This document shows positions 39,841 to 49,367 of a stretch of 64,000 nt of DNA, in pieces. This DNA is from Amphibacillus sediminis NBRC 103570. Lineage in GTDB: Bacteria; Bacillota; Bacilli; Bacillales; Amphibacillaceae. The stretch's first letter is position 1. Every line of letters begins with the position of its first letter. The stretch spans positions 59,002 to 123,001 of the forward strand of contig NZ_BCQW01000007.1 in NCBI RefSeq assembly GCF_001552275.1. Reading direction: 5' to 3'. The position numbers were made by a program, and so were the translations under genes. The notes below the pieces were generated by a model. It searched no databases. It was not told where the DNA came from and worked only from the letters and a program-made list of their open reading frames with translations.

Positions 39841-42348
39841 TTACCGACCATGACAGTGCTTATACTTTTTACCACTGCCACACGGGCATGGATCATTACG
39901 CCCAACTGTATCAGCTTTAACGAAAGGCGTTTTCTTCTTCTGTTTTTTACCTTGGTCACCAGACACAGCTGTTGCATTTTTGGCTACTTCTTGACGCTTG
40001 AGATTTTCTCTCACCTGTGCCTTCATGATATAACGTGCTACATCTTCATTAATGGAAGCAACCATGTTTTCAAACATTGCGAATCCTTCCATTTGATATT
40101 CCCGTAACGGGTCATCTTGACCGTATGCACGTAAATGAATACCTTGACGTAATTGATCCATTTGATCAATATGATCCATCCATTTTGTATCAACTGTACG
40201 TAATAATATAACTTTTTCAAATTCACGCATCTGCTCAGAGCCTAGCTCTGCCTCTTTAGCGTCATATTTAATCAGCACTTCTTCCATAATCGCATCAATT
40301 ATAGCTTCTGGCTCCTTGTCTTTTAGGTTTGCTTCAGTTAAAGCATTATCTTCAACAAGGTTCGCATGAATATATTCCTCAATCGCTTGTAAATTCCATT
40401 GGGTTTCATCATCGTCCTGAGTATGCGCTTCGACCATATCACGAACAACCGTTTCAATCATCTTAATAACAATATCACGTAAATTCTCTGAAACAATCAC
40501 ATCATAGCGCTGTTTATAAATAATTTCACGCTGCTCACGTAATACATCATCATAGGAAAGAACGTTCTTACGGGCATCAAAGTTGTTACCTTCAACCCGC
40601 TTCTGAGCAGCCTCTACTGCACGGGTAATCATTTTGCTTTCAATTGGCTGTGAATCATCCATATTAAAGCGATCCATCATGGCCTTCATATTATCAGAGC
40701 CAAAGCGACGCATCAGTTCATCTTCCATTGAGAGATAGAATTGGGTTACTCCTGGATCACCTTGTCGACCAGAACGACCTCGTAACTGGTTATCAATTCG
40801 ACGTGATTCATGTCGTTCTGTCCCAATAACAGCAAGACCGCCTAAAGCTTTAACACCTTCACCAAGCTTAATATCAGTACCACGTCCAGCCATGTTCGTT
40901 GCAATTGTAACTGCACCTGCTTGACCGGCATCTTCAATAATTTCTGCCTCACGATAGTGATTTTTTGCGTTAAGGACATTATGCTTAACCCCGGCCTTTT
41001 TCAACATCTGGGAAACAAGCTCAGATGTTTCAACAGCAACAGTACCGACTAATACAGGTTGTCCTGTTTTGTGGCGAGCTTTTATCTCTTCGACAACAGC
41101 CTTAAACTTACCTGACATCGTCTTGAAAATTAAATCAGGCTTATCCTCACGCACAATCGGCTTGTTTGTTGGAATAGCAACAACATCCATATTATAAATA
41201 TTTCTAAATTCCTCTTCCTCTGTCTTTGCCGTACCTGTCATACCGGCTAATTTAGCATACATACGAAAAAAGTTTTGGAATGTAATCGACGCTAAAGTCA
41301 TGCTTTCATTTTGAATATTTAACCCTTCTTTGGCTTCAATTGCTTGGTGTAAGCCATCACTATAGCGACGGCCCTTCATTAAGCGCCCCGTAAATTGGTC
41401 GACAATGACAACTTCGCCATCCTCAACGACATAATCTGTATCACGATGCATTGAAACATGAGCTTTTAAAGCCTGGTTAATATGGTGTGTCAGTGTCACG
41501 TTCGTAAGTTCAAATAAGTTGTCAATACCAAAGAAGCGCTCACCCTTAGTAATTCCTTCTTCTGTTAGCTGTACCCCTTTTGTTTTCTCATCATAGGTGT
41601 AATCTTGTTCCTTCTTCAAGGTTCTAACAAACGAATTCGCTTGCTGGTATAACGTTGCAGATTTCCGAGCAGACCCAGAAATGATTAACGGAGTTCGGGC
41701 CTCATCAATTAAAATCGAGTCAACCTCATCAATAATGGCAAAACTCAATGGACGTTGAACCATTTGCTCTTTATAGAGCACCATATTATCTCGCAAATAA
41801 TCAAAGCCAAATTCATTATTTGTTCCATAAGTAATATCAGCTTCATAAGCTTGACGTTTTTCCTCTTTGGAAAGACTGTTAACGTTTAAGCCAACCGTAA
41901 GTCCTAAAAACTTAAATAATTCTCCCATTTCACGTGCATCACGGTCTGCTAAATATTCGTTAACGGTAATAATGTGAACGCCTTTTCCTGTTAAAGCATT
42001 TAAATAGGCAGGCATTGTCGATGCAAGCGTCTTTCCTTCACCTGTTTTCATTTCTGCGATATTTCCACCATGTAAAACTACGGCTCCAATCAATTGGACC
42101 GTGAAAGGGCGCATATTTAACACACGCTTTGATCCTTCACGTACAACAGCATATGCTTCAACTAATAAATCATCAAGCGTTTCGCCAGCTTGATAGCGTT
42201 GTTTAAACTCCTCTGTTTTCGCTTTTAGTTCTTGATCAGATAAACGTTCGTAGTCACTCTCTAACGCTTCAATTTGATCAACGGTTGATTGAATTTGATT
42301 TAATTGACGTTGATTTCCATCAAATATTTTTTTAAGTAATCCACGCAT
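39841..42348 (-). CDS. secA: Preprotein translocase ATPase SecA
   Basis: Motor of Sec-dependent export. The Walker A region is [14 protein letters not shown], the DEAD box [14 protein letters not shown], the second nucleotide fold QRGDPG-type [12 protein letters not shown], and the C-terminal zinc site [14 protein letters not shown]. Length 835 is close to B. subtilis SecA (841). The ATG at 42348 ([10 protein letters not shown]) follows GGAGCG. The neighbour prfB is the standard partner in bacilli, here pushed apart by the RNA candidate and repeat R9. Confidence 0.98.
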   Translation of the reverse strand: MRGLLKKIFDGNQRQLNQIQSTVDQIEALESDYERLSDQELKAKTEEFKQRYQAGETLDDLLVEAYAVVREGSKRVLNMRPFTVQLIGAVVLHGGNIAEMKTGEGKTLASTMPAYLNALTGKGVHIITVNEYLADRDAREMGELFKFLGLTVGLNVNSLSKEEKRQAYEADITYGTNNEFGFDYLRDNMVLYKEQMVQRPLSFAIIDEVDSILIDEARTPLIISGSARKSATLYQQANSFVRTLKKEQDYTYDEKTKGVQLTEEGITKGERFFGIDNLFELTNVTLTHHINQALKAHVSMHRDTDYVVEDGEVVIVDQFTGRLMKGRRYSDGLHQAIEAKEGLNIQNESMTLASITFQNFFRMYAKLAGMTGTAKTEEEEFRNIYNMDVVAIPTNKPIVREDKPDLIFKTMSGKFKAVVEEIKARHKTGQPVLVGTVAVETSELVSQMLKKAGVKHNVLNAKNHYREAEIIEDAGQAGAVTIATNMAGRGTDIKLGEGVKALGGLAVIGTERHESRRIDNQLRGRSGRQGDPGVTQFYLSMEDELMRRFGSDNMKAMMDRFNMDDSQPIESKMITRAVEAAQKRVEGNNFDARKNVLSYDDVLREQREIIYKQRYDVIVSENLRDIVIKMIETVVRDMVEAHTQDDDETQWNLQAIEEYIHANLVEDNALTEANLKDKEPEAIIDAIMEEVLIKYDAKEAELGSEQMREFEKVILLRTVDTKWMDHIDQMDQLRQGIHLRAYGQDDPLREYQMEGFAMFENMVASINEDVARYIMKAQVRENLKRQEVAKNATAVSGDQGKKQKKKTPFVKADTVGRNDPCPCGSGKKYKHCHGR

Positions 42349-42407
42349 TTTATACGCTCCTCTATCGATTAAAAATGGCTCCAGATAAGCCTAATTGTCT
42401 AAATTTT

Positions 42408-42436
42408 ATCATAACACTTGGTAGTGCTAAAAACAA
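42408..42436 (-). promoter_or_regulatory. Likely secA promoter
   Basis: On the minus strand TTGTTT (42431-42436), a 17-base spacer, and TATGAT (42408-42413) form a good sigma-A promoter 60 bases before the secA start. Confidence 0.6.
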
Positions 42437-42661
42437 GAAATTCATTGCTACCAGACATGATCGACGATTTTACTTAACGATAATGATTTGACGAATATTG
42501 ATAAAGCTCGTTATTTTTAAATATCATTCGGTTTATTTCAGACATACAGAAACACTTCTTTATGCCGAATCCACATTTAAAGGAGTTTTATTGGTTAATT
42601 AAAGCAACCAAAGCCGATTCATCTGCACTACTAAAGGCGCAAGTATTCTCGGCTAATTGAT

Positions 42662-42695
42662 AAAAAAACTGTCCGCTATATGAACTAGCGAACAG
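42662..42695 (-). terminator. Terminator of the NCS2 permease transcript
   Basis: CTGTTCGCTA pairs with TAGCGGACAG on the minus strand (one G-U) followed by TTTTTTT. It lies about 210 bases after the permease stop. The rest of the gap 42437-42715 shows no gene. Confidence 0.85.
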
Positions 42696-42717
42696 AAGTA
42701 CAACTAAGATAGTTTAA

Positions 42718-42908
42718 CTTATATCAAATGCGCCTAGCTTTTTTATGCTCAGATTTTATTGAGCTATTGAACAAAGCTATATCATTTTCCTTAAAAATCT
42801 GTGACAACCACTAGAGACTTTAACTTGATTCAGCCGAGGTTTGCATCCCTACTGAATGGAGGATAATAGGCGTTCATTAGAAGTGGCCTCATGCTGAATG
42901 AAGTTAGC
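42718..42908. repeat. Composite repeat R10, overlapping the permease stop
   Basis: Starts with the end hairpin remnant (ATCAAATGCGCC) and the AGATTTTATTGAGC linker, and ends in a terminal-inverted-repeat module: AACTTGATTCAGC (42825) with GCTGAATGAAGTT (42893). The last bases overlap the TAA of the permease gene at 42904. It is therefore part of the permease mRNA 3' end. Confidence 0.6.
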
Positions 42909-44199
42909 TTTTCTGATCAGATAATAAAAGATTTAGTACAATTGCAATTAACGCAGCTGGAATCACGCCTGAGGTTAGCACCATTTGTAGATTGAATGGC
43001 AGCTGGGCTGTTGCTTCAGGCACCATATTAAATCCAACACCAACCCCTAGAGAAATCGCAATAATAAGCATATTTCTGCTGTTGAGATTGATTGATTGCA
43101 GCAAGCTGATTCCTGATACAGCGACCATAGAGAACATCGCTATGGCTGCCCCTCCAAGTACTGGCTCGGGCATAATCGATATAATCGTTGATATTTTAGG
43201 GATTAATGCCATTAAAATCAATAGAAAAGCCCCGACTTTTACAACATGCTTACTAAAGACACCTGTTAGGTTTACTACTCCAACATTTTGAGTATAGGAA
43301 GTATTAGGAAAAGCGTTAAAAATTGCCGCAATACTGCTTGAAAGACCATCTGCCATAATAGCTCCAGACATTTCCTTATCGGTCGGCTCTCTTCCTTCTG
43401 CCCCTCTTGTTAAAGCAGAAATATCTCCCATTGTTTCAATCGTGGTTGCCAGATACATAAAAAGCATTGAAAAAATCGCAACCGGCTCAAATGACCAGCG
43501 ATACTGAAGGGGATTAGGAAAGGAGAGCCAATCACTATTCGCTACTTCATTAAAATCTACCATTCCTAAAAAGAACGCAACAAGATAGCCAAGGACAATG
43601 CCTAAAAGAATTGCTGACGATTTCAACAGCTTATTTTTACTCTGATGAAAAACGATAATACTCACCAAAACAATCCCGGCTACAAGGAAATTTTTCGGGC
43701 TACCAGTATCAATATTACCTGCTGCCTGCCTGATCCCGACTGGCATAAGTGTAATACCTATAGTTAAGATGACAACACCACCTATCAGTGGTGGAAAGAA
43801 GCGCTTCAACCGATTGAGATGACGACCAATTAAAAATTCAATCAAACCGCCAATGAAGGTAGCTCCCAATACAGCACCAATTCCAAAATCATTTGCAATG
43901 GCTAAGCTTGTTGAGATAAAGGCATTACTTGTCCCCATTACAATGGGTAAACCAGACCCAATTCCCTTAAAACGTCCGATCTGTATAAGTGTGGTAACAC
44001 CAGACATCAATAGAGCAGACTGGATTAAAATGGTGGTTTGTTGGGGCGTTAAGTTCAAAAGGGACCCCATTAATAGTGGTAACGTCGCATTCGCCGCAAA
44101 CATTGCTAAAATATGCTGAAAGGCTAATGGTATACTTTTCTTCATACTTGGTTTATCGTTTACATGATAAATAATGTCTAACTCCGATTGTTGCTTCAT
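42904..44199 (-). CDS. NCS2-family xanthine/uracil-type permease
   Basis: Cytoplasmic-membrane nucleobase:cation symporter of 431 residues with about 12 hydrophobic segments. Family features include HILAMFAANATLPLL, SGLPIVMGTSNAFIS and the TYTQN-type NTSYTQNVGVVNLTGV. The likely cargo is a purine or pyrimidine base or a similar ring such as barbiturate or cyanurate, judged from the gene cluster. ATG 44199 (MKQQSELD) follows GGGTGATG. It is the last gene of the ring-opening cluster and ends in its own terminator. Confidence 0.85.
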   Translation of the reverse strand: MKQQSELDIIYHVNDKPSMKKSIPLAFQHILAMFAANATLPLLMGSLLNLTPQQTTILIQSALLMSGVTTLIQIGRFKGIGSGLPIVMGTSNAFISTSLAIANDFGIGAVLGATFIGGLIEFLIGRHLNRLKRFFPPLIGGVVILTIGITLMPVGIRQAAGNIDTGSPKNFLVAGIVLVSIIVFHQSKNKLLKSSAILLGIVLGYLVAFFLGMVDFNEVANSDWLSFPNPLQYRWSFEPVAIFSMLFMYLATTIETMGDISALTRGAEGREPTDKEMSGAIMADGLSSSIAAIFNAFPNTSYTQNVGVVNLTGVFSKHVVKVGAFLLILMALIPKISTIISIMPEPVLGGAAIAMFSMVAVSGISLLQSINLNSRNMLIIAISLGVGVGFNMVPEATAQLPFNLQMVLTSGVIPAALIAIVLNLLLSDQKS

Positions 44200-44246
44200 T
44201 TCATCATCACCCAACATTAAGTAATAATTGTGCTTCTATAGGTAAA

Positions 44247-44395
44247 TATATCAATTGCGCCTTGGTGTATTTGCGCCCATGCTTCACTCGATAAAGTGAA
44301 ACTTCATCAGTGGGGTGTTAACCCTCACTGAATGGTAGACAAATAGTATTGATCTCGCGACTTATCGAATGGCAGACTTTGGCTGAATGAGCTTA
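44247..44395. repeat. Composite repeat R11 between the two transporters
   Basis: Begins with the end hairpin (ATTGCGCCTTGGTGTATTTG), continues with ACTCGATAAAGTGAAACTTC and CAGTGGGGTG...CCTCACTG, and ends GGCTGAATGAGCTTAA overlapping the stop of the upstream transporter. It fills the gap 44200-44392. Confidence 0.6.
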
Positions 44396-45643
44396 AACAA
44401 AAATTAGTGCGATTATAATAACGAAAACGAGCATACCAACAACGTACTTGGCTTGATCTTTAATAATATCCATAATATCTTTATTAAACCCTTTCGCAAG
44501 TGCAGCTACATTTATTTGCACAGGGCTTACTTGGGTCCCAAGACCAGTTGCAATCGCTACAAAGCCCATGGCTTCTGACGGGAGCCCTAAGACAGCTAAT
44601 GTAGGTAAAGTCAATGTCAATACCCCGGCTGTAAAGGCACCTGATGGAATAGCAATTAAAAATGCAAGAATCATAGCAACAGGTAACACTAAGCTAGTCG
44701 GAACATGACTGGCTAATTCAGCTACTTGTTCAAAAACACCTAGTTCGGCGATCATATTTATAAAACCTAAAAAGATCCCTACAGAAAATAAAGTGGTCAA
44801 AATAAATCTAGATCCATCAATTAAAGCTTCACTCGTTTGGTCACTAGACAAAGGTGTTAAGAGAACGGTAGAAATGGCTGTGATTATAATAATTGTAGCA
44901 GGAGTGAAGATAGTTGTCCCAAATAATTGATTGAGATTCGAGCCAAAGACAACCATAATTAGTAACAGCAAAGCTGGAACGGAATACTTAAATAGTTGAG
45001 CATTAGAGCTTTCATTAATTGCTCCAGTTTCTTGTTCCTTATTTGTCAAGGCACCACGCTTGTACACACCATAGATGGCGAGCCCAATCGCAATTAAATA
45101 GAAGACAATAACAAAAGGCAACATAGCAGAGGCATGGGCCGTAACCTCTCGTCCGGCACTTTCTGCTGTTAATACCGTTTCTGTCGAGGCAGGAGATGTC
45201 GTGAATCCAATAGCAGAAATAATCGCCATAGCTGCAATAACTTCAGGAACCGCTCCAACTGCTGCTGCCATAAGTGGAGCTGTAACCATCGTGTTCCCTG
45301 CTCCCATCCCCGCCATGTAAGTTGCTAATCCTTGAATTAAGACAATGATGCCTGCTAATAAACCAAGTTTACCTTTTAACGATCGACGTGCTAGTTCAAT
45401 CAAAGCTTGTATACTCCCTGCCTTCGATACCATAACTGCTGCAGATGCGTATAAAATAGGTATGGTAATAGACAACATATTTGATATTCCACCCAAGAAA
45501 ATCCCAGACATTTCGTCAATAGATAATTGACCAATAATCATCGCAATAATTCCACCAATAAGACCGGCTATTAACATATGCTTTCTGAGAAATAATAAGG
45601 TTAAAACAACAATAATGGGAATTAAATTTATTAATAAATTCAT
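44393..45643 (-). CDS. Ion-transporter-superfamily membrane carrier, substrate unknown
   Basis: A 416-residue carrier with some 11 hydrophobic segments. The two matching half-motifs GMGAGNTMVTAPLMAAA (about residue 115) and AIPSGAFTAGVLTLTLP (about 330) resemble re-entrant helix tips of carboxylate carriers (GntP/DctM/CitMHS types). The family is not certain. Its position between the ring-opening enzyme and the base permease suggests uptake or export of an anion of the pathway. ATG 45643 follows GGAG by eight bases. A terminator separates it from the amidohydrolase gene, so it depends on read-through or its own promoter. Confidence 0.65.
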   Translation of the reverse strand: MNLLINLIPIIVVLTLLFLRKHMLIAGLIGGIIAMIIGQLSIDEMSGIFLGGISNMLSITIPILYASAAVMVSKAGSIQALIELARRSLKGKLGLLAGIIVLIQGLATYMAGMGAGNTMVTAPLMAAAVGAVPEVIAAMAIISAIGFTTSPASTETVLTAESAGREVTAHASAMLPFVIVFYLIAIGLAIYGVYKRGALTNKEQETGAINESSNAQLFKYSVPALLLLIMVVFGSNLNQLFGTTIFTPATIIIITAISTVLLTPLSSDQTSEALIDGSRFILTTLFSVGIFLGFINMIAELGVFEQVAELASHVPTSLVLPVAMILAFLIAIPSGAFTAGVLTLTLPTLAVLGLPSEAMGFVAIATGLGTQVSPVQINVAALAKGFNKDIMDIIKDQAKYVVGMLVFVIIIALIFV

Positions 45644-45694
45644 AACGATCACTCCGTTTCTGCAATTTAATTACCGTAACTGATTTTTAAAATA

Positions 45695-45721
45695 AATAAA
45701 GAGGGTCATGCCCTCTTTATT
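45695..45721 (-). terminator. Terminator at the end of the amidohydrolase gene
   Basis: AATAAAGAGGG pairs perfectly with CCCTCTTTATT, with TATTTTAAAAA after it on the minus strand. The first stem base belongs to the TGA stop of the gene. Confidence 0.8.
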
Positions 45722-46827
45722 CATTTGCGTATTATCACAGAGATTGGCCCTCCGCCAGCTGGACCCTGGTGTTCAGCACCTCCGGATACATAAACCATAG
45801 GATCTCCTACAATTGCAGCAATTACGCCATTGACTACCGCTCTTGCCTGACGGGTATGATTAATATCTGAATCGGTTAGCATAGTGGTTCTTCGCTCCCT
45901 AACCTGACCATCCGGTGCTGCTTCCGCTTTCGCTAGCACATTAACGATCTTAGCTTTATCGGTCTCATTTGGTAATCCATGTAGTTGTAGTCCACTATTT
46001 GCTATTGCTTCTAACACACTGTCTAAATCAATAGCATCCTGCATCACACTATGGCCAATTCTAAACGGACTAACCGATTGAGCAGAGTTTCCCATTAAAA
46101 TAACTTCACAATTTAATAACTCAACCCCTGCAGATGTTGATGCAACCGATGAATACAGTGACCAATCAGTTAAGATTGCCTCATTAGTTACTTTATCTGC
46201 TGCTACCTCATTTAACGCAACGGCCACACCTAAGGCTGAAGCTCCACGAGAGTAGCCCATTGATTTATACGTATCATCAACGACCACCGACTTCCCTCTA
46301 CTTCTCGCATCACTAATCCGCTCTGAAGTTAATAACGGACACTTAATTTGGACAAAGTGAACATCATCTTTACTTTCAATGCCAGCTTCTCCAATTAGTC
46401 GATCGACCGTTTTACGTACTTCTTCTACCATAGTGGTTGTCCCAATTTCTTCTGGAAGAAAGTCCCGGGTAAAGCCTACACTAACAGCAAGAGACTTTTC
46501 TCCATTTGTCTCTACTTGCTCTACTTCTTCTTGTGTAAAAATCATTGCATGCGGTGACATCACACCCTCAGTTCCACCTGACATTACAAATGCTACTTTA
46601 TCAGCAATTTCCTGCTCAGTAGTAGCAAGCTTTTGGGCGAGGTAGTGTTTAAAAACAAACGTGGAAAAGCCACGAGTAAAATCGTTTACACAACCATTCC
46701 CTTCTGTCTTAGCTAATATGGCAACAATGTGTTTAGGGTTTATTTGTCCTTCTGAGATCAAACGGTCTAATTCAGACATATCATCCGGAGACGACATCGC
46801 AATTTTAAATACGTTAACATTCATCAT
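45721..46827 (-). CDS. Ring-opening amidohydrolase (cyanuric acid amidohydrolase/barbiturase family)
   Basis: Enzyme of the AtzD/barbiturase family that hydrolyses a C-N bond of a cyclic imide (cyanuric acid to carboxybiuret, or barbiturate to ureidomalonate). The three repeated domains each bring a Lys-Ser pair: [12 protein letters not shown] (Lys40) with [13 protein letters not shown] (Ser83); [17 protein letters not shown] with the [15 protein letters not shown] region; and AKAEAAPDG with [15 protein letters not shown] near the C-terminus. Length 368 is typical. Sequence alone does not tell the two substrates apart. ATG 46827 follows GGAG. A cre-like site lies in its promoter region. Confidence 0.88.
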   Translation of the reverse strand: MMNVNVFKIAMSSPDDMSELDRLISEGQINPKHIVAILAKTEGNGCVNDFTRGFSTFVFKHYLAQKLATTEQEIADKVAFVMSGGTEGVMSPHAMIFTQEEVEQVETNGEKSLAVSVGFTRDFLPEEIGTTTMVEEVRKTVDRLIGEAGIESKDDVHFVQIKCPLLTSERISDARSRGKSVVVDDTYKSMGYSRGASALGVAVALNEVAADKVTNEAILTDWSLYSSVASTSAGVELLNCEVILMGNSAQSVSPFRIGHSVMQDAIDLDSVLEAIANSGLQLHGLPNETDKAKIVNVLAKAEAAPDGQVRERRTTMLTDSDINHTRQARAVVNGVIAAIVGDPMVYVSGGAEHQGPAGGGPISVIIRK

Positions 46828-46857
46828 TTAAATTCACTCCTACCTGTATTATGGTTA

Positions 46858-46871
46858 TGGTAGCGCTTTCT
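46858..46871. promoter_or_regulatory. Possible cre site before the amidohydrolase gene
   Basis: TGGTAGCGCTTTCT (minus strand AGAAAGCGCTACCA) is two mismatches from the CcpA consensus TGWAARCGYTWWCA. It lies 31 bases before the ATG, close to a CATAAT that may be the -10 box. It suggests catabolite repression; the match is only moderate. Confidence 0.4.
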
Positions 46872-46996
46872 GAAAAAGTTGCATTTACACTTGTTTACTT
46901 GTTTAAGATAACATGTGTCACGTGCTTATTCATTGTCGAATAATGACAAAACTCATCCTATCTTTTTGTTGTTTTTCAACTATTCAAAACAGGTGT

Positions 46997-47944
46997 TTAA
47001 TCCTGTCGTTCACGATAGATAACGGTTCCCGTCTTTCCAAGCACAGCATCTTTGGCCCGCTCCAGTGACGAAATAATTGCTTTCCGCTCTTTCTTTGATT
47101 CAACAAATTTGAGCGCTGCCTCCACCTTTGGCAGCATGCTACCAGGCGGAAATTGTCCTTCTTCAATATACTGCCTAGCTTCAGTGACAGACATCGAATT
47201 TAGTGATTGTTGATTGGGTTGTCCAAAGTTAATCGCCACTTGATCGACAGCGGTCAAGATAAATAAAAACTCCACATCTAATGCCTCGGCCAAACATTCA
47301 CTTGCCAGATCTTTATCAATAACAGCCTCAATTCCCTTTAATCGGTGCTCTCCTTCCTTAATAACAGGGATACCGCCACCACCAGTGCCGATAACAATAT
47401 GACCTGAATCAACTAAATCTTTCATCACCTCTTTCTCTACTACTTCAATAGGAACTGGTGATGGGATAACCTTACGATAACCACGACCTGAATCCTCTAT
47501 ATATGTGTCACCAGTTTCCCTCATAAGTTTCTCAGCCTCTTGTTCTGTATAAAAAGGACCAATCGGTTTAGTTGGTTGATCAAATGCTGGATCATCAGAA
47601 CTTACAACAACTTGACTAACAATTGAAGCAACGGATTTAACGATACCACGCTTAGCCAATTCTTCTCGTAATGCATTTTGAAGGTGATAGCCAATGTATC
47701 CTTGGCTCATCGCGCCAGATTCAGCAAACGGCATCTTCATTTCATGTCCTTTATCCTCAGCATATTTGCTAAAGGCTAAATGAATAGCTCCAACTTGTGG
47801 TCCATTGCCATGTGAAATGATGACATCATGCCCTTGTTCAATCATATCGACTATTGGCGTAGCGGCTTGATACGACAACTCTTTTTGTTCTTTAGCATTG
47901 TTCCCCAATGCATTACCACCTAATGCAATTAATATCCTACTCAT
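46997..47944 (-). CDS. Carbamate kinase
   Basis: Transfers phosphate from carbamoyl phosphate to ADP, making ATP, CO2 and ammonia. The conserved ILIALGGNALG N-terminus, the SHGNGPQVGA loop, the VVSSDDPAF stretch and the GTGGGGIPV segment are all present. Length 315 is normal. ATG 47944 follows GAGGTGAG; the gene overlaps the preceding one by eight bases. In this cluster it corresponds to AllK/YbcF of E. coli, the energy-yielding step after carbamoyl transfer. A short ACAGG...CCTGT stem with TTTT follows the stop. Confidence 0.93.
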   Translation of the reverse strand: MSRILIALGGNALGNNAKEQKELSYQAATPIVDMIEQGHDVIISHGNGPQVGAIHLAFSKYAEDKGHEMKMPFAESGAMSQGYIGYHLQNALREELAKRGIVKSVASIVSQVVVSSDDPAFDQPTKPIGPFYTEQEAEKLMRETGDTYIEDSGRGYRKVIPSPVPIEVVEKEVMKDLVDSGHIVIGTGGGGIPVIKEGEHRLKGIEAVIDKDLASECLAEALDVEFLFILTAVDQVAINFGQPNQQSLNSMSVTEARQYIEEGQFPPGSMLPKVEAALKFVESKKERKAIISSLERAKDAVLGKTGTVIYRERQD

Positions 47945-49367
47945 TTTGCTCACCTCGGTACTTTGCTGCAAAAGTTAATAAAGCCTGTTCAAAGCAAGCG
48001 AATGGTGGGTGGACAATCCCCGCACCAACTTGTCCTATACCAGCTTCCTTATGTGCCATACCTGTATTAATGACTGGTAATATATTCGTATCGACTACTT
48101 TACGAATATCGATGCCGTAAGCTCCACCACGGAAATTCAAAGCCGGAATCGAATAGTTGCTGTTTTCTCCTACAGTAATCTGATACATCTGCTCACTATA
48201 ATCAATCGCGTCCTCAACTTCTCCTCCAACAAACTGCACAATTGCCGGGGATCCCCCCATTGCAAAGCCACCAATACCCATGGTTTCCGTAATGGTACTG
48301 TCTCCTAAGTCAGGTGCAGCGTCAGCTTCACTATAGCCTGGGAAAAATAAACCTTTAACAAAATTAGCTGGGGCTGTAAACCACGTTTTCTGATCAAGCC
48401 CACTAACACGAATACCAAACTCGACACCGTTTCTCGCCATTGTCGTTACGACTGTTGAATAAGGAATACCGTGTGCAGCATCTAATGCAGATTTACATGC
48501 AGGCATTGAGAGGTTTAAATAATAATGCTCATTATTTTTGATAAATTCAATCACTTGACGCAAATCGGATTTGTCTAAATCTGTTTGTAAAAAGTAATCG
48601 ATAATCTCTCGATAAAATAAACTCGTTGAAGCCTTATTGCGATTATGACATTCATCGCCCATGTGTAAAGCTTGTGAGGTAATTGACTTAAGATCAATTC
48701 CATTTGATTGCTGAAGTGCAGCTTTTAAGGCTGGAGCAAAAACTGTCTCAATCCATTTTAAGCGTGTAATCACATCTTCTGAATTTGCTCCAAAGCGTAG
48801 TACTTTACCTAACCCCTCATTTACCGTGCAATAGGCTTTGTTGCCATGGGTACGATTTTCAACCACATGAACAGGCATTGATGGTGAAATAATTCCTGCC
48901 ATTGGTCCAACAGCTGAATGCTCATTAGCTGGGGCAAACTCAATCTCTCCTGATTCTGCTAGCCTTGCTGCCTCTTGCTCATTGTCTGCCAATCCTTCAT
49001 AAATTAGCGCTCCAATAATTGCACCTTTAGCAGGTCCACACATATTCTCCCAAGTAATAGGCGGACCAGAGTGGAGGATTTTCTTTGCATGCATACCAGG
49101 GATCACCTTGACCGCGGGCTCAATATCAACTAAATAAGGATGTGCATCCTTGATTCGTTTAATCGCCTCTTGATTGGCCATTTCAATCTGCTCATGGTTC
49201 TGGAGCCAATCAAGTGCTTCTATTAATTGGGGATTCCCACCTGCCGGAGGTCGCCAATCGTATTGGATAGAATCAATATTTTGCAAATCTAAGTCTTCTT
49301 TAAACTTGGCTGCTCCTATATTTATAACCTGCAATCTTTGCTGGAAAATTTGATCTATTCGACTCAT
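47937..49367 (-). CDS. DUF1116 protein, AllG/YlbE-like carbamoyltransferase subunit
   Basis: A 476-residue protein of the DUF1116 family (YlbE, YahG). Together with FdrA and YlbF it has been reported in E. coli as oxamate carbamoyltransferase (AllF, AllG, AllH), which makes carbamoyl phosphate from oxalurate. Typical stretches are GPPITWENMCGPAKGAIIGA and GDSTITETMGIGGFAMGGSP. It overlaps the FdrA stop by four bases and the next gene by eight, so all are co-translated. The substrate in this organism is probably the ring-opened product of the amidohydrolase and not oxalurate (inference). Confidence 0.85.
   Translation of the reverse strand: MSRIDQIFQQRLQVINIGAAKFKEDLDLQNIDSIQYDWRPPAGGNPQLIEALDWLQNHEQIEMANQEAIKRIKDAHPYLVDIEPAVKVIPGMHAKKILHSGPPITWENMCGPAKGAIIGALIYEGLADNEQEAARLAESGEIEFAPANEHSAVGPMAGIISPSMPVHVVENRTHGNKAYCTVNEGLGKVLRFGANSEDVITRLKWIETVFAPALKAALQQSNGIDLKSITSQALHMGDECHNRNKASTSLFYREIIDYFLQTDLDKSDLRQVIEFIKNNEHYYLNLSMPACKSALDAAHGIPYSTVVTTMARNGVEFGIRVSGLDQKTWFTAPANFVKGLFFPGYSEADAAPDLGDSTITETMGIGGFAMGGSPAIVQFVGGEVEDAIDYSEQMYQITVGENSNYSIPALNFRGGAYGIDIRKVVDTNILPVINTGMAHKEAGIGQVGAGIVHPPFACFEQALLTFAAKYRGEQNE

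Noticed and set aside
44200..44392. Purine riboswitch before the NCS2 permease.
   Set aside because: The gap is filled by a composite repeat, and the conserved loop sequences of purine riboswitches are not seen.
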